64,000 nucleotides of DNA from Terripilifer ovatus (GTDB lineage Bacteria > Pseudomonadota > Alphaproteobacteria > Rhizobiales > Beijerinckiaceae), in contig JARHVB010000003.1 of the NCBI GenBank assembly GCA_029222685.1, forward strand, positions 1 through 64,000, read 5' to 3'. A program made the position numbers and the translations under genes. Below are positions 52,753-61,806 of the stretch, in pieces; positions within the stretch are counted from its first letter, which is position 1, and each line of letters begins with the position of its first letter. The notes below the pieces were generated by a model that saw only the letters and a list, made by a program, of their open reading frames with translations, had not been told where the DNA came from and searched no databases.

Positions 52753-53925
52753 TCATTTTTTTGCCCAGAGCTTCTTGGTCGCGATGTCGGCGCCTTGGCG
52801 CATGGCCTTGAACTTCTCCCAGACCACGGTGTGGTGCACTTCGGTCTTGTACAGGGCCTGCGAGGAGAAACCGCAGTCCGCGCCGGCCATGACGTTTTCG
52901 CGCCCGACCAATTTGGTGAAGCGCATGATGCGCTCGGCGATCAGTTCGGGATGTTCGACGATGTTGCTGGCATGGGTGATGACGCCGGGGCACAGCACTT
53001 TGCCGTCCGGAATCTTGACGGTCTCGAACACATGATACTCGTGTTCGTGGCGCGGATTGGCGGCCTCGAAACTGTAGGAACCGGCATCGATCTGCATCAT
53101 ATAGCCGATGACCTCCGGCAGTGAGGCTTCAAACAGCCTCGGCCCCTCGTTGATGCCGTAGCAGGTGTGGAAGCGGATCATCTCGGGCGGAATGCCCTTG
53201 AGAGCGACATTCGCGGCTTCGACATACATTTCGGCGCGCCGCTTCATCTGCTTCTCGTCGAGATCCGGCTCGACGAAGATGTCGGGCAGGAACGGATCGT
53301 CGAACTGCATCAGGATGCCGGCGCCGACGATGGCCCGGTATTCCTTGTTCAGCTCCACGGCGACCGCGTGAAAATATTCTTCCTCTGTCTTGTAATATTC
53401 GTTGATGCCGACGCCCGACGGTGCCGTTGCCGGCAGGAACACATGATGATCGGGTACGCCGGCCGCCTTGGCGGCGGCTTTCACATTGGCGATATCCTTT
53501 TGAACCGCTTCCTCGCCGCGATACTTGACCGGGCCGACACAGACAACTGGCGTGATCGGCACGATCGTGCCGCCCATCATCGCTTCCTTGAAATACAATT
53601 CGTAATAGGCCGGAAAGGCCGCCACTTCCTTCTGAAAGATCTTCATCTTCTGATTGGGCCGCGCCTCGAACCCTTCCAGCCGCTCCTGCACATAGGTGAA
53701 GAAGCCGGGCTTGGAGAATTCGCCGTCGGTGACGATGTCGATGCCGCACTCGACCTGCTTGCGCACGCTGTCGGCGACGGCTTTGGCAAGCGTCTGATCG
53801 TAGACCTTCTGGTCGTAAGGCTGGTGGTTGAACTTGGCCTTCATCAGGTCGAGCAGATCATGCGGGCGCGGCAGGCTGCCGATGTGCGTCGTCTGAATGC
53901 GATCAGTGTTCTGCTGGATCGTCAC
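52753..53925 (-). CDS. Stand-alone MetE C-terminal-type (cobalamin-independent) methyltransferase-family protein
   Basis: The 390-residue protein corresponds to the catalytic half of MetE only. It has HIGSLPRP (14-21), TDGE (67-70) and a zinc site His253-x-Cys255 (RFHTCYGIN) plus Cys351 (GADCGFSS). Full MetE is about 750 residues, so this is a single-domain relative, similar in size to epoxyalkane:coenzyme M transferase-like and other thiol alkyltransferases. It probably transfers an alkyl or methyl group to or from a thiol. GTG 53925 was chosen because GGGAGG lies six bases upstream. The link to a Liv-type importer suggests a methylated or sulfur-containing substrate, which is inference. Confidence 0.87.
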   Translation of the reverse strand: MTIQQNTDRIQTTHIGSLPRPHDLLDLMKAKFNHQPYDQKVYDQTLAKAVADSVRKQVECGIDIVTDGEFSKPGFFTYVQERLEGFEARPNQKMKIFQKEVAAFPAYYELYFKEAMMGGTIVPITPVVCVGPVKYRGEEAVQKDIANVKAAAKAAGVPDHHVFLPATAPSGVGINEYYKTEEEYFHAVAVELNKEYRAIVGAGILMQFDDPFLPDIFVEPDLDEKQMKRRAEMYVEAANVALKGIPPEMIRFHTCYGINEGPRLFEASLPEVIGYMMQIDAGSYSFEAANPRHEHEYHVFETVKIPDGKVLCPGVITHASNIVEHPELIAERIMRFTKLVGRENVMAGADCGFSSQALYKTEVHHTVVWEKFKAMRQGADIATKKLWAKK

Positions 53926-53990
53926 GGCATCCTCCCTCGATTGCAATCTCTTGCGCAGACGCACCATCGACCGCGCGCTTCAATCATCCA

Positions 53991-54004
53991 ATGATATGCA
54001 TCAT
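53991..54004. promoter_or_regulatory. Short inverted repeat upstream of the MetE-like gene
   Basis: ATGAT-ATGC-ATCAT has 5-bp inverted arms and lies 66 bp upstream of the MetE-like start, in the 195-bp gap behind the TetR gene. It is a possible operator for that TetR protein, but the arms are short and chance occurrence is plausible. Confidence 0.3.
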
Positions 54005-54120
54005 GATGTCGATATGGCCGCTCGTTAGGATCGAGCTTGATTTGAAGGGAGCCTAAGCAGAAACGCAGGGGAGGTCAAACAAAAAAGCATCGCTGCTTGT
54101 TTCTTCAAGCGATGGATCGC

Positions 54121-54864
54121 TCAGCCGGGGATGGATCCCATGGTCGCGCGTTTGATGGTCCGGCGTTTGACTGACTTGATCGCGGTCTTGCCCGCCGTGT
54201 CGGCGACCCGGCCGTTCTGCCTGACGGGCGCCACCTTCTGCGGTCCGAGGATGGTGGGCGCCAGGGCCGACCATATCTTCATCATGGCACGCCAGTCCGT
54301 GTTGTAGGGCAGCCAGGTCTTGGCGAGAAAAACGCCGCGAAACAGATGATGAGTGAGTTCGACGAAGTCCTGCGCCTTCTGATGCGGATAGCCTGCCTTC
54401 TGCAGCGTATCGAGCCAGATACCATTGAGGCTTTCGCGCGCTTTCGTGACGATGGGCTGGAACGGACGCGACAGCTCCGGCTCGCCATTCGCGGCCATCG
54501 CCAGTTCGAGCATGGCTCGATAGCCAGGGCTGAAGAAGAAGTGCTCGGAATCGAGCATGAATTTCCTGATCGGATCCTCGGATTTATTGGCTCGCTCGGC
54601 CAGACCTTTTGCATGGGCGACCGCGTGGTCCATGGCATATTGCGTCGCCGCGACCAGCAGGTCGTTCTTGGTCGGGAGGTAATGTTCCAGCGCGCCACGC
54701 GAGACCTCGGCGCGGGCGGCGACCCGGCTGGCGCTGAATTTCGAAAAGCCATCCTCTGACAGGACATGAAGCGCTGCCGACAGGATCGCCTCCTGCGTCT
54801 CGGTGCGGCGCTGCTCCTGCGTCCGTCTTACCCTATTTGCGTTATTTGCGGGTCTTTTAGTCAC
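54121..54864 (-). CDS. TetR/AcrR-family transcriptional regulator
   Basis: The 247-residue protein has a TetR HTH: TQEAILSAALHVLSEDGFSKFSASRVAARAEVSRGALEHYLPTKNDLLVAATQ (about 23-75). A helical ligand domain follows, and then an unusual basic tail of roughly 35 residues (VRQNGRVADTAGKTAIKSVKRRTIKRATMG). The tail is not part of the TetR fold and could add non-specific DNA contacts. The gene is upstream of, and parallel to, the MetE-like/Liv operon, which it probably controls. Confidence 0.9.
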   Translation of the reverse strand: MTKRPANNANRVRRTQEQRRTETQEAILSAALHVLSEDGFSKFSASRVAARAEVSRGALEHYLPTKNDLLVAATQYAMDHAVAHAKGLAERANKSEDPIRKFMLDSEHFFFSPGYRAMLELAMAANGEPELSRPFQPIVTKARESLNGIWLDTLQKAGYPHQKAQDFVELTHHLFRGVFLAKTWLPYNTDWRAMMKIWSALAPTILGPQKVAPVRQNGRVADTAGKTAIKSVKRRTIKRATMGSIPG

Positions 54865-55051
54865 TTACGACCTCAGAATCGGCATCTGATCTGACGAAAT
54901 TCACCTATTGGCTAGCGCAGGATCAGCGTCTTTGCCAGAGGGTCTCGTGCGTCGGGCTGTTGGAACCAAAAGCTGAACCGCCACGTTGAACCGTCGCGAC
55001 TACCCGATTGACCCCTGGCGGATATCGATCCGCTTTGCACAGGAGGAACAT

Positions 55052-55555
55052 ATGGGCTGGTTTTCCAAGGACATCCAGACAATGGACGCGCTTTTCGCCC
55101 ATACCTTGCGCGACATCTATTATACAGAGCACCAGATCCTGAAAGCGCTGCCGATCATGTTGCGCAAGACGAGCGACACGATGCTACGGCAGGAATTCGA
55201 AGATCACTTACGCGAAACACATACGCATGTGCAGCGCCTCAGGCAGGTGTTTGACCTGTACGGCGTTGCGCCGCAGGGAACCAACTGTCCCGCCATCGAC
55301 GGCATCATCACCGAAACCAACGACATCACCGGCGAGGTGGAGGATGCAAGGGTCCTGGACGCAGCGCTGATTGCCGCCGCTCAGGCCGTCGAGCACTACG
55401 AAATCGCCCGTTACGGGACGCTGGTCGCCTGGGCGAAACAGTTCGGACGTAACGATTGCGCTGCGTTGCTGCAGCAGAACCTCAGCGAGGAAATCGCCGC
55501 AGACAAGAACCTGACGGCGATCGCCGAGAACGGCGTGAACCAGAAGGCGGCGTAG
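55052..55555 (+). CDS. YciE/DUF892-type ferritin-like protein
   Basis: The 167-residue protein has the DUF892 pattern: MDALFAHTLRDIYYTEHQILKALPIMLRKTSDTMLRQEFEDHLRETHTHVQRLRQVFDLYGVAP, then EHYEIARYGTLVAWAKQFG and LLQQNLSEEIAADKNLTAIAE. Two EExxH-like helical pairs (E..H/E..H) can bind a di-iron centre. Members are induced by osmotic and general stress. ATG 55052 was chosen because AGGAGG lies just upstream. It converges on the glycosidase gene, and there is no adjacent catalase or other stress gene. Confidence 0.9.
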   Translation: MGWFSKDIQTMDALFAHTLRDIYYTEHQILKALPIMLRKTSDTMLRQEFEDHLRETHTHVQRLRQVFDLYGVAPQGTNCPAIDGIITETNDITGEVEDARVLDAALIAAAQAVEHYEIARYGTLVAWAKQFGRNDCAALLQQNLSEEIAADKNLTAIAENGVNQKAA

Positions 55556-55575
55556 ACGGTTCGCGTTCGCAGGTG

Positions 55576-57765
55576 TCAGGCGGTGAATATGACTTTGGCG
55601 TCGCCCTGCCGCCGAAGAATATTCACCGTCACGCCTGAGCCATAGCGGCGCAGGCACACGTCGAGTTGCGAATTTCCCACATTGATATTGCGCAGCACCA
55701 CCTCATTCAGAAATTCCGGCAGCACGGGATTTTCAAAGCAGATTTCATTGCGCGCAACGTCGAACCTGATCCCCAGGCAGGATGCCAGAAGGGAAATCGT
55801 AGTGGACGCAGCCCAGGCCTGTGGCGAACAGGCGACCGGATAGGGAATCGGCCCACGACCCTGCCGGCGCGGAAAGCCGCAGAACAGTTCCGGCAGGCGC
55901 CTGAACTCCTGCGTGACCGCCGCTTCATACATGCCGGTGAAAATGCGCAGGGCCTCTGCCTTTAGTCCGTAGGTGGCAAAGCCCGCTGCGATCACGGCAT
56001 TGTCGTGCGGCCAGACGGAGCCGTTGTGATAGGACATGGGATTGTAGCGCGCCTCGCCCTGCGCGACCGTGCGGACGCCCCAGCCGCCGAAACTCGATGA
56101 ATCCAGCAGTGCGGCGGCGACCCGCTGCGCCCGCTGCGGAGAAGCGATGCCGCTGAAAAGCGCGTGTCCGGCATTCGATGCTACCACCGCGCAAGGCTTC
56201 TTATGGGCGTCCAGCGCCAGCGCATAGCTGCCGATGTCCTCGCACCAGAAATTGTCTTCGAACTTGAGGCGGAGCGCTTCCGCCTCCTGCAGCAGGCGGG
56301 CCCCTGCCGCGGGGTGACCCAGGGCGTTCGCCAGCAAGGCCGCAGATTTTTTTGCGGCATAGACGTAGCTCTGCACCTCACACAGGGCGATCGGCCCTTC
56401 GGCGAGACGCCCGTCGGCATGGAACATGGAATCATGACTGTCTTTCCAGCCTTGATTGGCCAGGCCATTCTCGGTTTCACGAAGATATTCGACGAAGCCA
56501 TCCTTGTCGCGGTCGCCATAGTCGTCGCACCAGCGCAGGGCCGCCTCCAGGTTGGACCAGATCGCCCGGATCGTCTCCAGATCGCCGGTCCGCTCATGGT
56601 AGCGCCCCGCCAGGACGATGAAGAGCGGCGTCGCATCGATCGTGCCGTAATAGAGCTGAAACGGCACCTCGCCGGTGCGCGCCATTTCGCCCTGACGGCG
56701 TTCGTGCAGAATTTTGCCGGGTTGCGCATCGGACGCCGGGTCGAAATCCTGCGCCTGCTGAGCCGCGAGATAGAGCAGCACGCCCTTGGCTAGAGACGGC
56801 TCGACCCAGAGCATCATCATCGCCGTCAGAATGCCGTCACGGCCGAAGGTCGTGCTGTACCAGGGCACGCCGGCATAGGGATAAGGCCCCTGGGGCGTCT
56901 GGCTGATCAGCATATTCATGTCTGAGAAAGATCTGGAAATGACTTCGTTGAACAGCTGATTGGAGCTTTCGATTCGGGTCGTCTGCAGGCTCATCGCGCG
57001 CGACAGTCGCCTGGCGTCGCGGAAACCTTTGATGAAACGCACGGGCTGCCTGCTCTCGCTGCCCTCTTCGCAGCAGACCGCCATTTCCACCGCCGCGCGG
57101 CCTTCCGCGGGCAAAACCAGATCAAAGACGGCCGTATGCTCGTCGAGCCGCTGGGGCGTCGGATTGAACTGAAGCTTGCTTCGGCGCACAACGGCGTCGA
57201 GGCCATGATAGGAAAATTCAACCTGGGTCTTGCCGAACACCCGGATGAAGCTTTCACCGCGGCGCGGACGATAGGTGCCGCGCACCTCGAACAAATCCCT
57301 GAAGTCCGCATCGAAATGGAAACTCAGGCGAACTTTGTGCGGGCGGCTGTCGAAATTCCGCAGACCGACGCGATCATAGCCAATGCCGTGCAGCAGGAAT
57401 TTTGTACGCTGGATGGCGATCAGATCGCGCGGCAGCGGCGTGTCCGTGTCCATGCGGATATCCGGATTGGTCATGTCGACCATCAGGCCGGAATTGTCGT
57501 CGCGGCAGAAGGAACTCAGCAGCAATGGATGTTTGCCGTTGATGCGAAGTTCGGCCTGCGACAGATAGCGGGTATCGCGAAAGAACACGCCGCCGGGCCC
57601 CTCCGGCTTGAACTGGATGTCGCCGTTCACATCGAAAACCGCAAAGGCATCGCCCTGTTTCAAGGTGCGTATGGCGTGCTCGACCAGCGAGGTCTGCGCC
57701 TCGATATAATGTTCGGGCAGCAGATCGGTGTCTGTCTCCCCTTCGGCTCTGCCGTGTCCGTGCAT
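55576..57765 (-). CDS. Amylo-alpha-1,6-glucosidase / glycogen-debranching-type glycosidase
   Basis: The 729-residue protein has an N-terminal GDE_N_bis-like beta domain (AFAVFDVNGDIQFKPEGPGGVFFRDTRYLSQAELRING) and an (alpha/alpha)6 catalytic barrel: YAGVPWYSTTFGRDGILTAMMMLWVEP, ENGLANQGWKDSHDSMFHADG and YNPMSYHNGSVWPHDNAVIAAGF. The acidic residues in GRDG and KDSHD are placed as in the debranching family. It may hydrolyse alpha-1,6 branches or act on trehalose/maltosyl-type glycans in the cytoplasm. It is downstream of the GT4 gene on the same strand, with a 73-bp gap. Confidence 0.87.
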   Translation of the reverse strand: MHGHGRAEGETDTDLLPEHYIEAQTSLVEHAIRTLKQGDAFAVFDVNGDIQFKPEGPGGVFFRDTRYLSQAELRINGKHPLLLSSFCRDDNSGLMVDMTNPDIRMDTDTPLPRDLIAIQRTKFLLHGIGYDRVGLRNFDSRPHKVRLSFHFDADFRDLFEVRGTYRPRRGESFIRVFGKTQVEFSYHGLDAVVRRSKLQFNPTPQRLDEHTAVFDLVLPAEGRAAVEMAVCCEEGSESRQPVRFIKGFRDARRLSRAMSLQTTRIESSNQLFNEVISRSFSDMNMLISQTPQGPYPYAGVPWYSTTFGRDGILTAMMMLWVEPSLAKGVLLYLAAQQAQDFDPASDAQPGKILHERRQGEMARTGEVPFQLYYGTIDATPLFIVLAGRYHERTGDLETIRAIWSNLEAALRWCDDYGDRDKDGFVEYLRETENGLANQGWKDSHDSMFHADGRLAEGPIALCEVQSYVYAAKKSAALLANALGHPAAGARLLQEAEALRLKFEDNFWCEDIGSYALALDAHKKPCAVVASNAGHALFSGIASPQRAQRVAAALLDSSSFGGWGVRTVAQGEARYNPMSYHNGSVWPHDNAVIAAGFATYGLKAEALRIFTGMYEAAVTQEFRRLPELFCGFPRRQGRGPIPYPVACSPQAWAASTTISLLASCLGIRFDVARNEICFENPVLPEFLNEVVLRNINVGNSQLDVCLRRYGSGVTVNILRRQGDAKVIFTA

Positions 57766-57839
57766 TTTCAGTCGCCCTTATGACGGGACCGGCTACGTAA
57801 CCGGCTTGCAACGCGGGATCTGCAGCCACTCGCGCAGGA

Positions 57840-58892
57840 TCACTCGGCGGCGATCGGCACCACTTTGGCCTTGGTCGTCAGCAAGGCTTCGTAGGCCTGT
57901 TCGTACTTTGCGGCCATATGGGAGACTGTAAAATTGTTCTCGAAATGGCGGCGAACGCCGGCCCGGTCCAGTTTGCGGGCGCTATCAACAGCCAAAACAG
58001 CCTCGTCGAGCGTATTCACGATCACGCCGGTGACGCCATCGCGAAGAATTTCCGGCACTGAGCCATTGTGCCATGCCAGCACCGGCGTGCCAACCGACAT
58101 GGATTCGATCATCACCAGCCCGAAAGGCTCCGGCCAGTCGATTGGAAACAGCAGGGCCCGCGCACCGGCGAGCAGCCCGAATTTACCATGATCGTCCACT
58201 TCGCCGATGAATTCGATCAGTGGATGATCCAGCAAAGGCTTCACGATCGTGTCGAAATAGTGTTGGTCCGCCGGGTCGACTTTCGCCGCGATCTTCAAAG
58301 GCACGCCAGCGCGTTTGGCAATTTCGATCGCCCTGACAGGACCTTTCTCCGGGCATATGCGTCCCAGAAACAGGAGATAATCGCCGCCTTCGGCGCGGTA
58401 CAGTCCGGGGTCCGGCATGCCGTGGTGGATCGTCGCCAGCCAATTGACGTTTGCCGGCATCGGCTTGCGCTGGGCGTTGGAGATCGAGACAAGCGGCATT
58501 TCACTGAAATGCTGATAGACGGGATGATAGTCCGGCAGGTCGAGACGGCCGTGGAGCGTCGTGAGACATCTCGCGGCATGAGCCCGGAACACCGGATATT
58601 GCAGCAAATCGACGTGGAAATGGACGATGTCGAAATCGTCTATGCGACGCAAGACGTTGTCGAGCATGACGAGATGGCTGGCGATATGGTCGCGCATACC
58701 GCTCAGTCGCAGCCCTTGCGGCGCGCATTTGATCAGTCGCGCGGATGTGATCGAATCGCCCGAGGCGAACAGACTGACGTCGTGACCTCGTTCCACCAGT
58801 TTTTCCGTCAGCCAGGAAACGACTCGTTCGGTTCCGCCATACAGTTTTGGCGGCACGGATTCCGCCAGCGGCGCAACCTGAGCTATACGCAT
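57840..58892 (-). CDS. Glycosyltransferase family 4 protein
   Basis: The 350-residue GT-B enzyme begins MRIAQVAPLAESVPPKLYGGTERVVSWLTEKLVERGHDVSLFASGDS, a common N-terminus of GT4 enzymes in stress-related glycan loci. It has the C-terminal donor-site motif EPFGLVMIESMSVGTPVLAW, in which two Glu are seven residues apart (E-x7-E). It transfers a sugar from a nucleotide donor. The pairing with the debranching-type glycosidase and the DUF892 gene suggests storage or compatible-solute carbohydrate metabolism. Confidence 0.9.
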   Translation of the reverse strand: MRIAQVAPLAESVPPKLYGGTERVVSWLTEKLVERGHDVSLFASGDSITSARLIKCAPQGLRLSGMRDHIASHLVMLDNVLRRIDDFDIVHFHVDLLQYPVFRAHAARCLTTLHGRLDLPDYHPVYQHFSEMPLVSISNAQRKPMPANVNWLATIHHGMPDPGLYRAEGGDYLLFLGRICPEKGPVRAIEIAKRAGVPLKIAAKVDPADQHYFDTIVKPLLDHPLIEFIGEVDDHGKFGLLAGARALLFPIDWPEPFGLVMIESMSVGTPVLAWHNGSVPEILRDGVTGVIVNTLDEAVLAVDSARKLDRAGVRRHFENNFTVSHMAAKYEQAYEALLTTKAKVVPIAAE

Positions 58893-59050
58893 GCGTTCAC
58901 CAGAATTTTTATTGAATCCGTGCCCCAGCCGGCAGGCCAGCCCACTTCTGCGATGCCAACTTCACAAGAGCCTGAAAAGTTCCCGTTCCCTAAAAATTGC
59001 CTTGTGCACAAATTCGAGGCGCTCGAGGCTCAACGCGCAGCCCTGCGGTT

Positions 59051-59698
59051 TTAATTCGATCGAGAGCGCAACTTACCGACAATTCTCGCTGCGCGGCGCA
59101 GCGTGGTGGCGGCGGCGCCGATGGCGATGATCCACAGCGCCGCCGTGAGCACCTGATGCCGGCCGTTCCATAGCGGTTCGAACAGAGCAAGCAGCGCCGC
59201 CGCGGTGATCACCGCCATCCGATGGTGCTTCGCCATCGGCCCTGAAAAGTCGGCGGGCAGACCGCAGGAGCGGCCGAGTTCGCGCGTATAGGCCGTCAGC
59301 ACCGCAAAGCCGGCGGCCGCCCATCCGAGAGCCGGCAGGCCGATGCCATACCCCACGCCGGCAAGGATGAGAATGTCGGCGATGCGGTCTGGAAACTCGT
59401 TCCAGAACGCGCCGTCGGCCGCCTTTCTGCCGCCTTCGATGGCGACCATGCCGTCGAACAGATTGCACAGGAGCCTGAGCTGGCAAAACAATGCCGCAGC
59501 GACCAGGAGCGCCGGACGTAGGCCGGCATCCGCCGCCCCCGCCAGCCAGAAGCAGCCGCCTGCGACCGCTGCCGCCGCCATGCTCGCCATGGAAATCTGG
59601 TTCGGCGTGACGGCGGCCGTGGTCAGCCAGCGGGCGATGGAACGGGCCCAGCCGGTGTCCCGGCTCGAAAGCGGCCGGCGGTCAGTTTCGTTCGTCAT
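59051..59698 (-). CDS. CDP-alcohol phosphatidyltransferase-family protein with variant motif
   Basis: The 215-residue membrane protein has the family signature region, but altered. Expected is D-G-x2-A-R-x8-G-x3-D-x3-D. Here it is Asp82-Gly83-Met-Val-Ala86-Ile87, Gly96, Asn100, Asp104, so the conserved Arg and the second catalytic Asp are replaced. The family joins a CDP-linked lipid to an alcohol. It is the last gene of a four-gene membrane-lipid operon with PlsC-like and CdsA-like genes, as in the enterobacterial ynbAB arrangement. The variant may be normal for this subfamily or may mark an altered activity. Confidence 0.83.
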   Translation of the reverse strand: MTNETDRRPLSSRDTGWARSIARWLTTAAVTPNQISMASMAAAAVAGGCFWLAGAADAGLRPALLVAAALFCQLRLLCNLFDGMVAIEGGRKAADGAFWNEFPDRIADILILAGVGYGIGLPALGWAAAGFAVLTAYTRELGRSCGLPADFSGPMAKHHRMAVITAAALLALFEPLWNGRHQVLTAALWIIAIGAAATTLRRAARIVGKLRSRSN

Positions 59699-59716
59699 GC
59701 CTTCAACCCCCGTCCT

Positions 59717-60106
59717 TTAAGCGTTTCTGGCCCGCCAGAGGGCAAAACTATAGATCGCCGCATAACCGGTCGATACGCAGAGCGGAATGGCGACCGTCGC
59801 GCCGACCTCGGGCGTGCCGCTGGCCACATGGATGGCCGTGAGCAGGCTCGCGGAGACGATGAAGGCGGCGGCGGGCGGTACGAGCAGTGCCGCCAATCCT
59901 TGCAGGTTGGCCGCGGTCAATTCGATTCCCCGTTTCAGGAATAGGGTAATGCACGCTGAGATCGCGCCCTGGATCACGCCGGCAGTGATCGGCGCCGGCA
60001 TCGGATGGGCGCGGTTGGCGAAGGCGGCCCAGCTTCCCATGGCGAGGAAGGCGACGGCCACATGAGTGACGCTGCTGCGCAGGATGCGCTCGCGCACGCC
60101 GCTCAT
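59717..60106 (-). CDS. Small integral membrane protein of the lipid operon
   Basis: The 129-residue protein has about four hydrophobic segments (VAVAFLAMGSWAAFA, AGVIQGAISACITLFL, LAALLVPPAAAFIVSASLLTAIHVA, VAIPLCVSTGYAAIYSFALW). I recognise no characterised family. Its ATG overlaps the stop of the CdsA-like gene by four bases, and it ends 18 bp before the CDP-alcohol transferase gene. Translation with the lipid enzymes is therefore coupled. It may be a subunit or lipid transporter, which is inference. Confidence 0.75.
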   Translation of the reverse strand: MSGVRERILRSSVTHVAVAFLAMGSWAAFANRAHPMPAPITAGVIQGAISACITLFLKRGIELTAANLQGLAALLVPPAAAFIVSASLLTAIHVASGTPEVGATVAIPLCVSTGYAAIYSFALWRARNA

Positions 60107-61047
60107 GCGGCTGACCAGAAGTAGCGCACCACATGGAAGAAGATCGGCGCGGAGAACACGACCGAGTCGAGCCGGTCGATGAAGCCGCCGTGGCCGGCGA
60201 TGAGATTGCCCCAGTCCTTAACGCCGCGGTCGCGCTTGATCGCCGACATGACGAGGCCGCCGAAGAAGCCCATCAACACAATCACGAACGACAGAAGCGC
60301 AGCCTGCAGCGGCGTGAACGGCGTCATCCAGGAGAGAGCCGCGCCCACAGCCGTGGCGCTCAAGGTGCCGCCGAGGAACCCCTCGACCGTCTTGGAAGGC
60401 GACAGCTTTGGCGCGATCCTTGTGCGGCCGAGAAGCTTGCCCCAGACATATTGCAGGACATCGCTCATCTGCACCACGATGACGAGGAAGGCGATCAGGA
60501 GGACATTGCGCCTCTCGTAGCCGGCGATCTCCAGGCTCAGCAGCGCCGGCACATGGGAGACGCAGAAAACGCAGATCATCAGCGCCCATTGCACTTCAGC
60601 GACCCGCACCAGGAAGCGATCGGTGTCGCCGCGCAGCACCGCGATGATCGGCAGCAGCAGGAAGGCATAGACCGGGATGAAAATCGAATAGAGCCCGTAC
60701 CAGCTGATCCAGATGAGATAATACTGCACCGGGAGGACGACGAAGAAAGCCGCCGCCAGCGCCCAATGATCGGCGCGACGCGTGTCGGTGAGGGTGGCGA
60801 ATTCGCGTAGCGCGGCAAACGAGCAGAAGCCGAAGAGCAGGGTGACGCCGGTCTTGCCGCCGATCAGCGCCAGCCCCATCAGCACCACCATGACCCACCA
60901 GGCCTGGATGCGATCGTTGAGGTTTTCGATGACGGCGTTGGGCTCCGATGAGGCGCGCTGCAGCGTGTAGCCGATCAGTGAGGCCACGATGAGCACGCCG
61001 ACGATGCCGGCAAGGACCGTCACGAGATCGGGAGGAGGCATATTCAT
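60103..61047 (-). CDS. Phosphatidate cytidylyltransferase (CdsA-like)
   Basis: The 314-residue polytopic protein ends in the CDS family signature: KLSPSKTVEGFLGG, then KDWGNLIAGHGGFIDRLDSVVFSAP. The second segment corresponds to the KD.G...PGHGG..DR.DS pattern, with Ala in place of Pro. It makes CDP-lipids from phosphatidate and CTP. The ATG at 61047 overlaps the stop of the acyltransferase gene (ATGA). It supplies the CDP-activated donor used by the product of 59051. A housekeeping cdsA is expected elsewhere, so this is probably a second copy. Confidence 0.9.
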   Translation of the reverse strand: MNMPPPDLVTVLAGIVGVLIVASLIGYTLQRASSEPNAVIENLNDRIQAWWVMVVLMGLALIGGKTGVTLLFGFCSFAALREFATLTDTRRADHWALAAAFFVVLPVQYYLIWISWYGLYSIFIPVYAFLLLPIIAVLRGDTDRFLVRVAEVQWALMICVFCVSHVPALLSLEIAGYERRNVLLIAFLVIVVQMSDVLQYVWGKLLGRTRIAPKLSPSKTVEGFLGGTLSATAVGAALSWMTPFTPLQAALLSFVIVLMGFFGGLVMSAIKRDRGVKDWGNLIAGHGGFIDRLDSVVFSAPIFFHVVRYFWSAA

Positions 61048-61670
61048 GACGCAATGGCCTTTGGCGAGAGAGCCAGCAGCGCGGCTTGCGCCCTGTCGAG
61101 GAAATCCTGCTTGGTTTCGCCTTCGGCGACGCGCAGTGGTGCGCCGAAGGTGACGGTGCAGATCAGTGGGATCGGCACGAACTCGCCCTTGGGCATGACC
61201 CTGTTGAGATTGTCGATCCACGCCGGCACGAGATCGATATCCGGTCTTGCTCTGGCGAGATGATAGAGCCCGCTTTTGAAAGGCTGCAGCGGCTGTGTCG
61301 TCTGATTGCGCGTGCCTTCCGGAAAGACGATGAGGGAGGAGCCCTTGTCGATCGCCTCAACCATCTGGGCAACGGGATCGGCCTTGCGGTTTTCCCGCTC
61401 CCGGTCGATGAGAACGGCGTTGAAGACATCGCGACCGATGAAGCGCCGCATCGGCGTCTTGAGCCAGTAGTCGGCGCCCGCAACCGGCTGCGTCCGGCGC
61501 CGCATGCGCGGCGGCAGCACCGTCCAGATCAGGATGAAATCGCCGTGGCTGGCATGATTGGCAAAATAGATGCGCTGTCCGTCAACGGGCGCTATGCCCT
61601 CCCACCGGCCGCGCACCGCGGTGATGAACCGGGCAAACAAGAGAATAGCGAAGCCAACGATCCGTCCCAC
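61044..61670 (-). CDS. 1-acyl-sn-glycerol-3-phosphate acyltransferase (PlsC-like)
   Basis: The 208-residue protein has the catalytic H-x4-D motif (His39-Asp44 in FANHASHGDF), a substrate-binding VFPEGTRNQ motif around residue 115 and one N-terminal hydrophobic segment. It acylates lysophosphatidate or a similar acceptor. It is the first gene of the four-gene lipid operon, followed by the CdsA-like gene with an ATGA overlap. The order acylation, CDP-activation, head-group transfer follows the biochemical order of phospholipid synthesis. Confidence 0.88.
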   Translation of the reverse strand: MGRIVGFAILLFARFITAVRGRWEGIAPVDGQRIYFANHASHGDFILIWTVLPPRMRRRTQPVAGADYWLKTPMRRFIGRDVFNAVLIDRERENRKADPVAQMVEAIDKGSSLIVFPEGTRNQTTQPLQPFKSGLYHLARARPDIDLVPAWIDNLNRVMPKGEFVPIPLICTVTFGAPLRVAEGETKQDFLDRAQAALLALSPKAIAS

Positions 61671-61700
61671 CAGTAGATGTCCCCCAGAGAAAGCAATACA

Positions 61701-61728
61701 GCCAGTTCACATCGGTGAACAGGCTGGC
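61701..61728. terminator. Inverted repeat between the dioxygenase and lipid operons
   Basis: GTTCAC (61705-61710) and GTGAAC (61715-61720) form a 6-bp stem with a 4-base loop. Outer GCCA (61701-61704) and TGGC (61725-61728) can add pairs across a 4-base bulge. It lies in the 136-bp gap after the dioxygenase beta gene and could end that transcript. There is no T tract, so a rho-independent role is uncertain. Confidence 0.3.
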
Positions 61729-61806
61729 TGGTCTCTCATGGACGTCCGGGATGATCTGTGAGAAAGCGCACCACCCTCATCCCGCCAGGCAGAAGGAGAG
61801 CGTTTG

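Noticed and set aside
52738..52758. Direct repeat TCAGATCATTT next to a T run after the MetE-like gene as a terminator
   Set aside because: It forms no stem, and the T run lies on the wrong strand for a minus-strand terminator.
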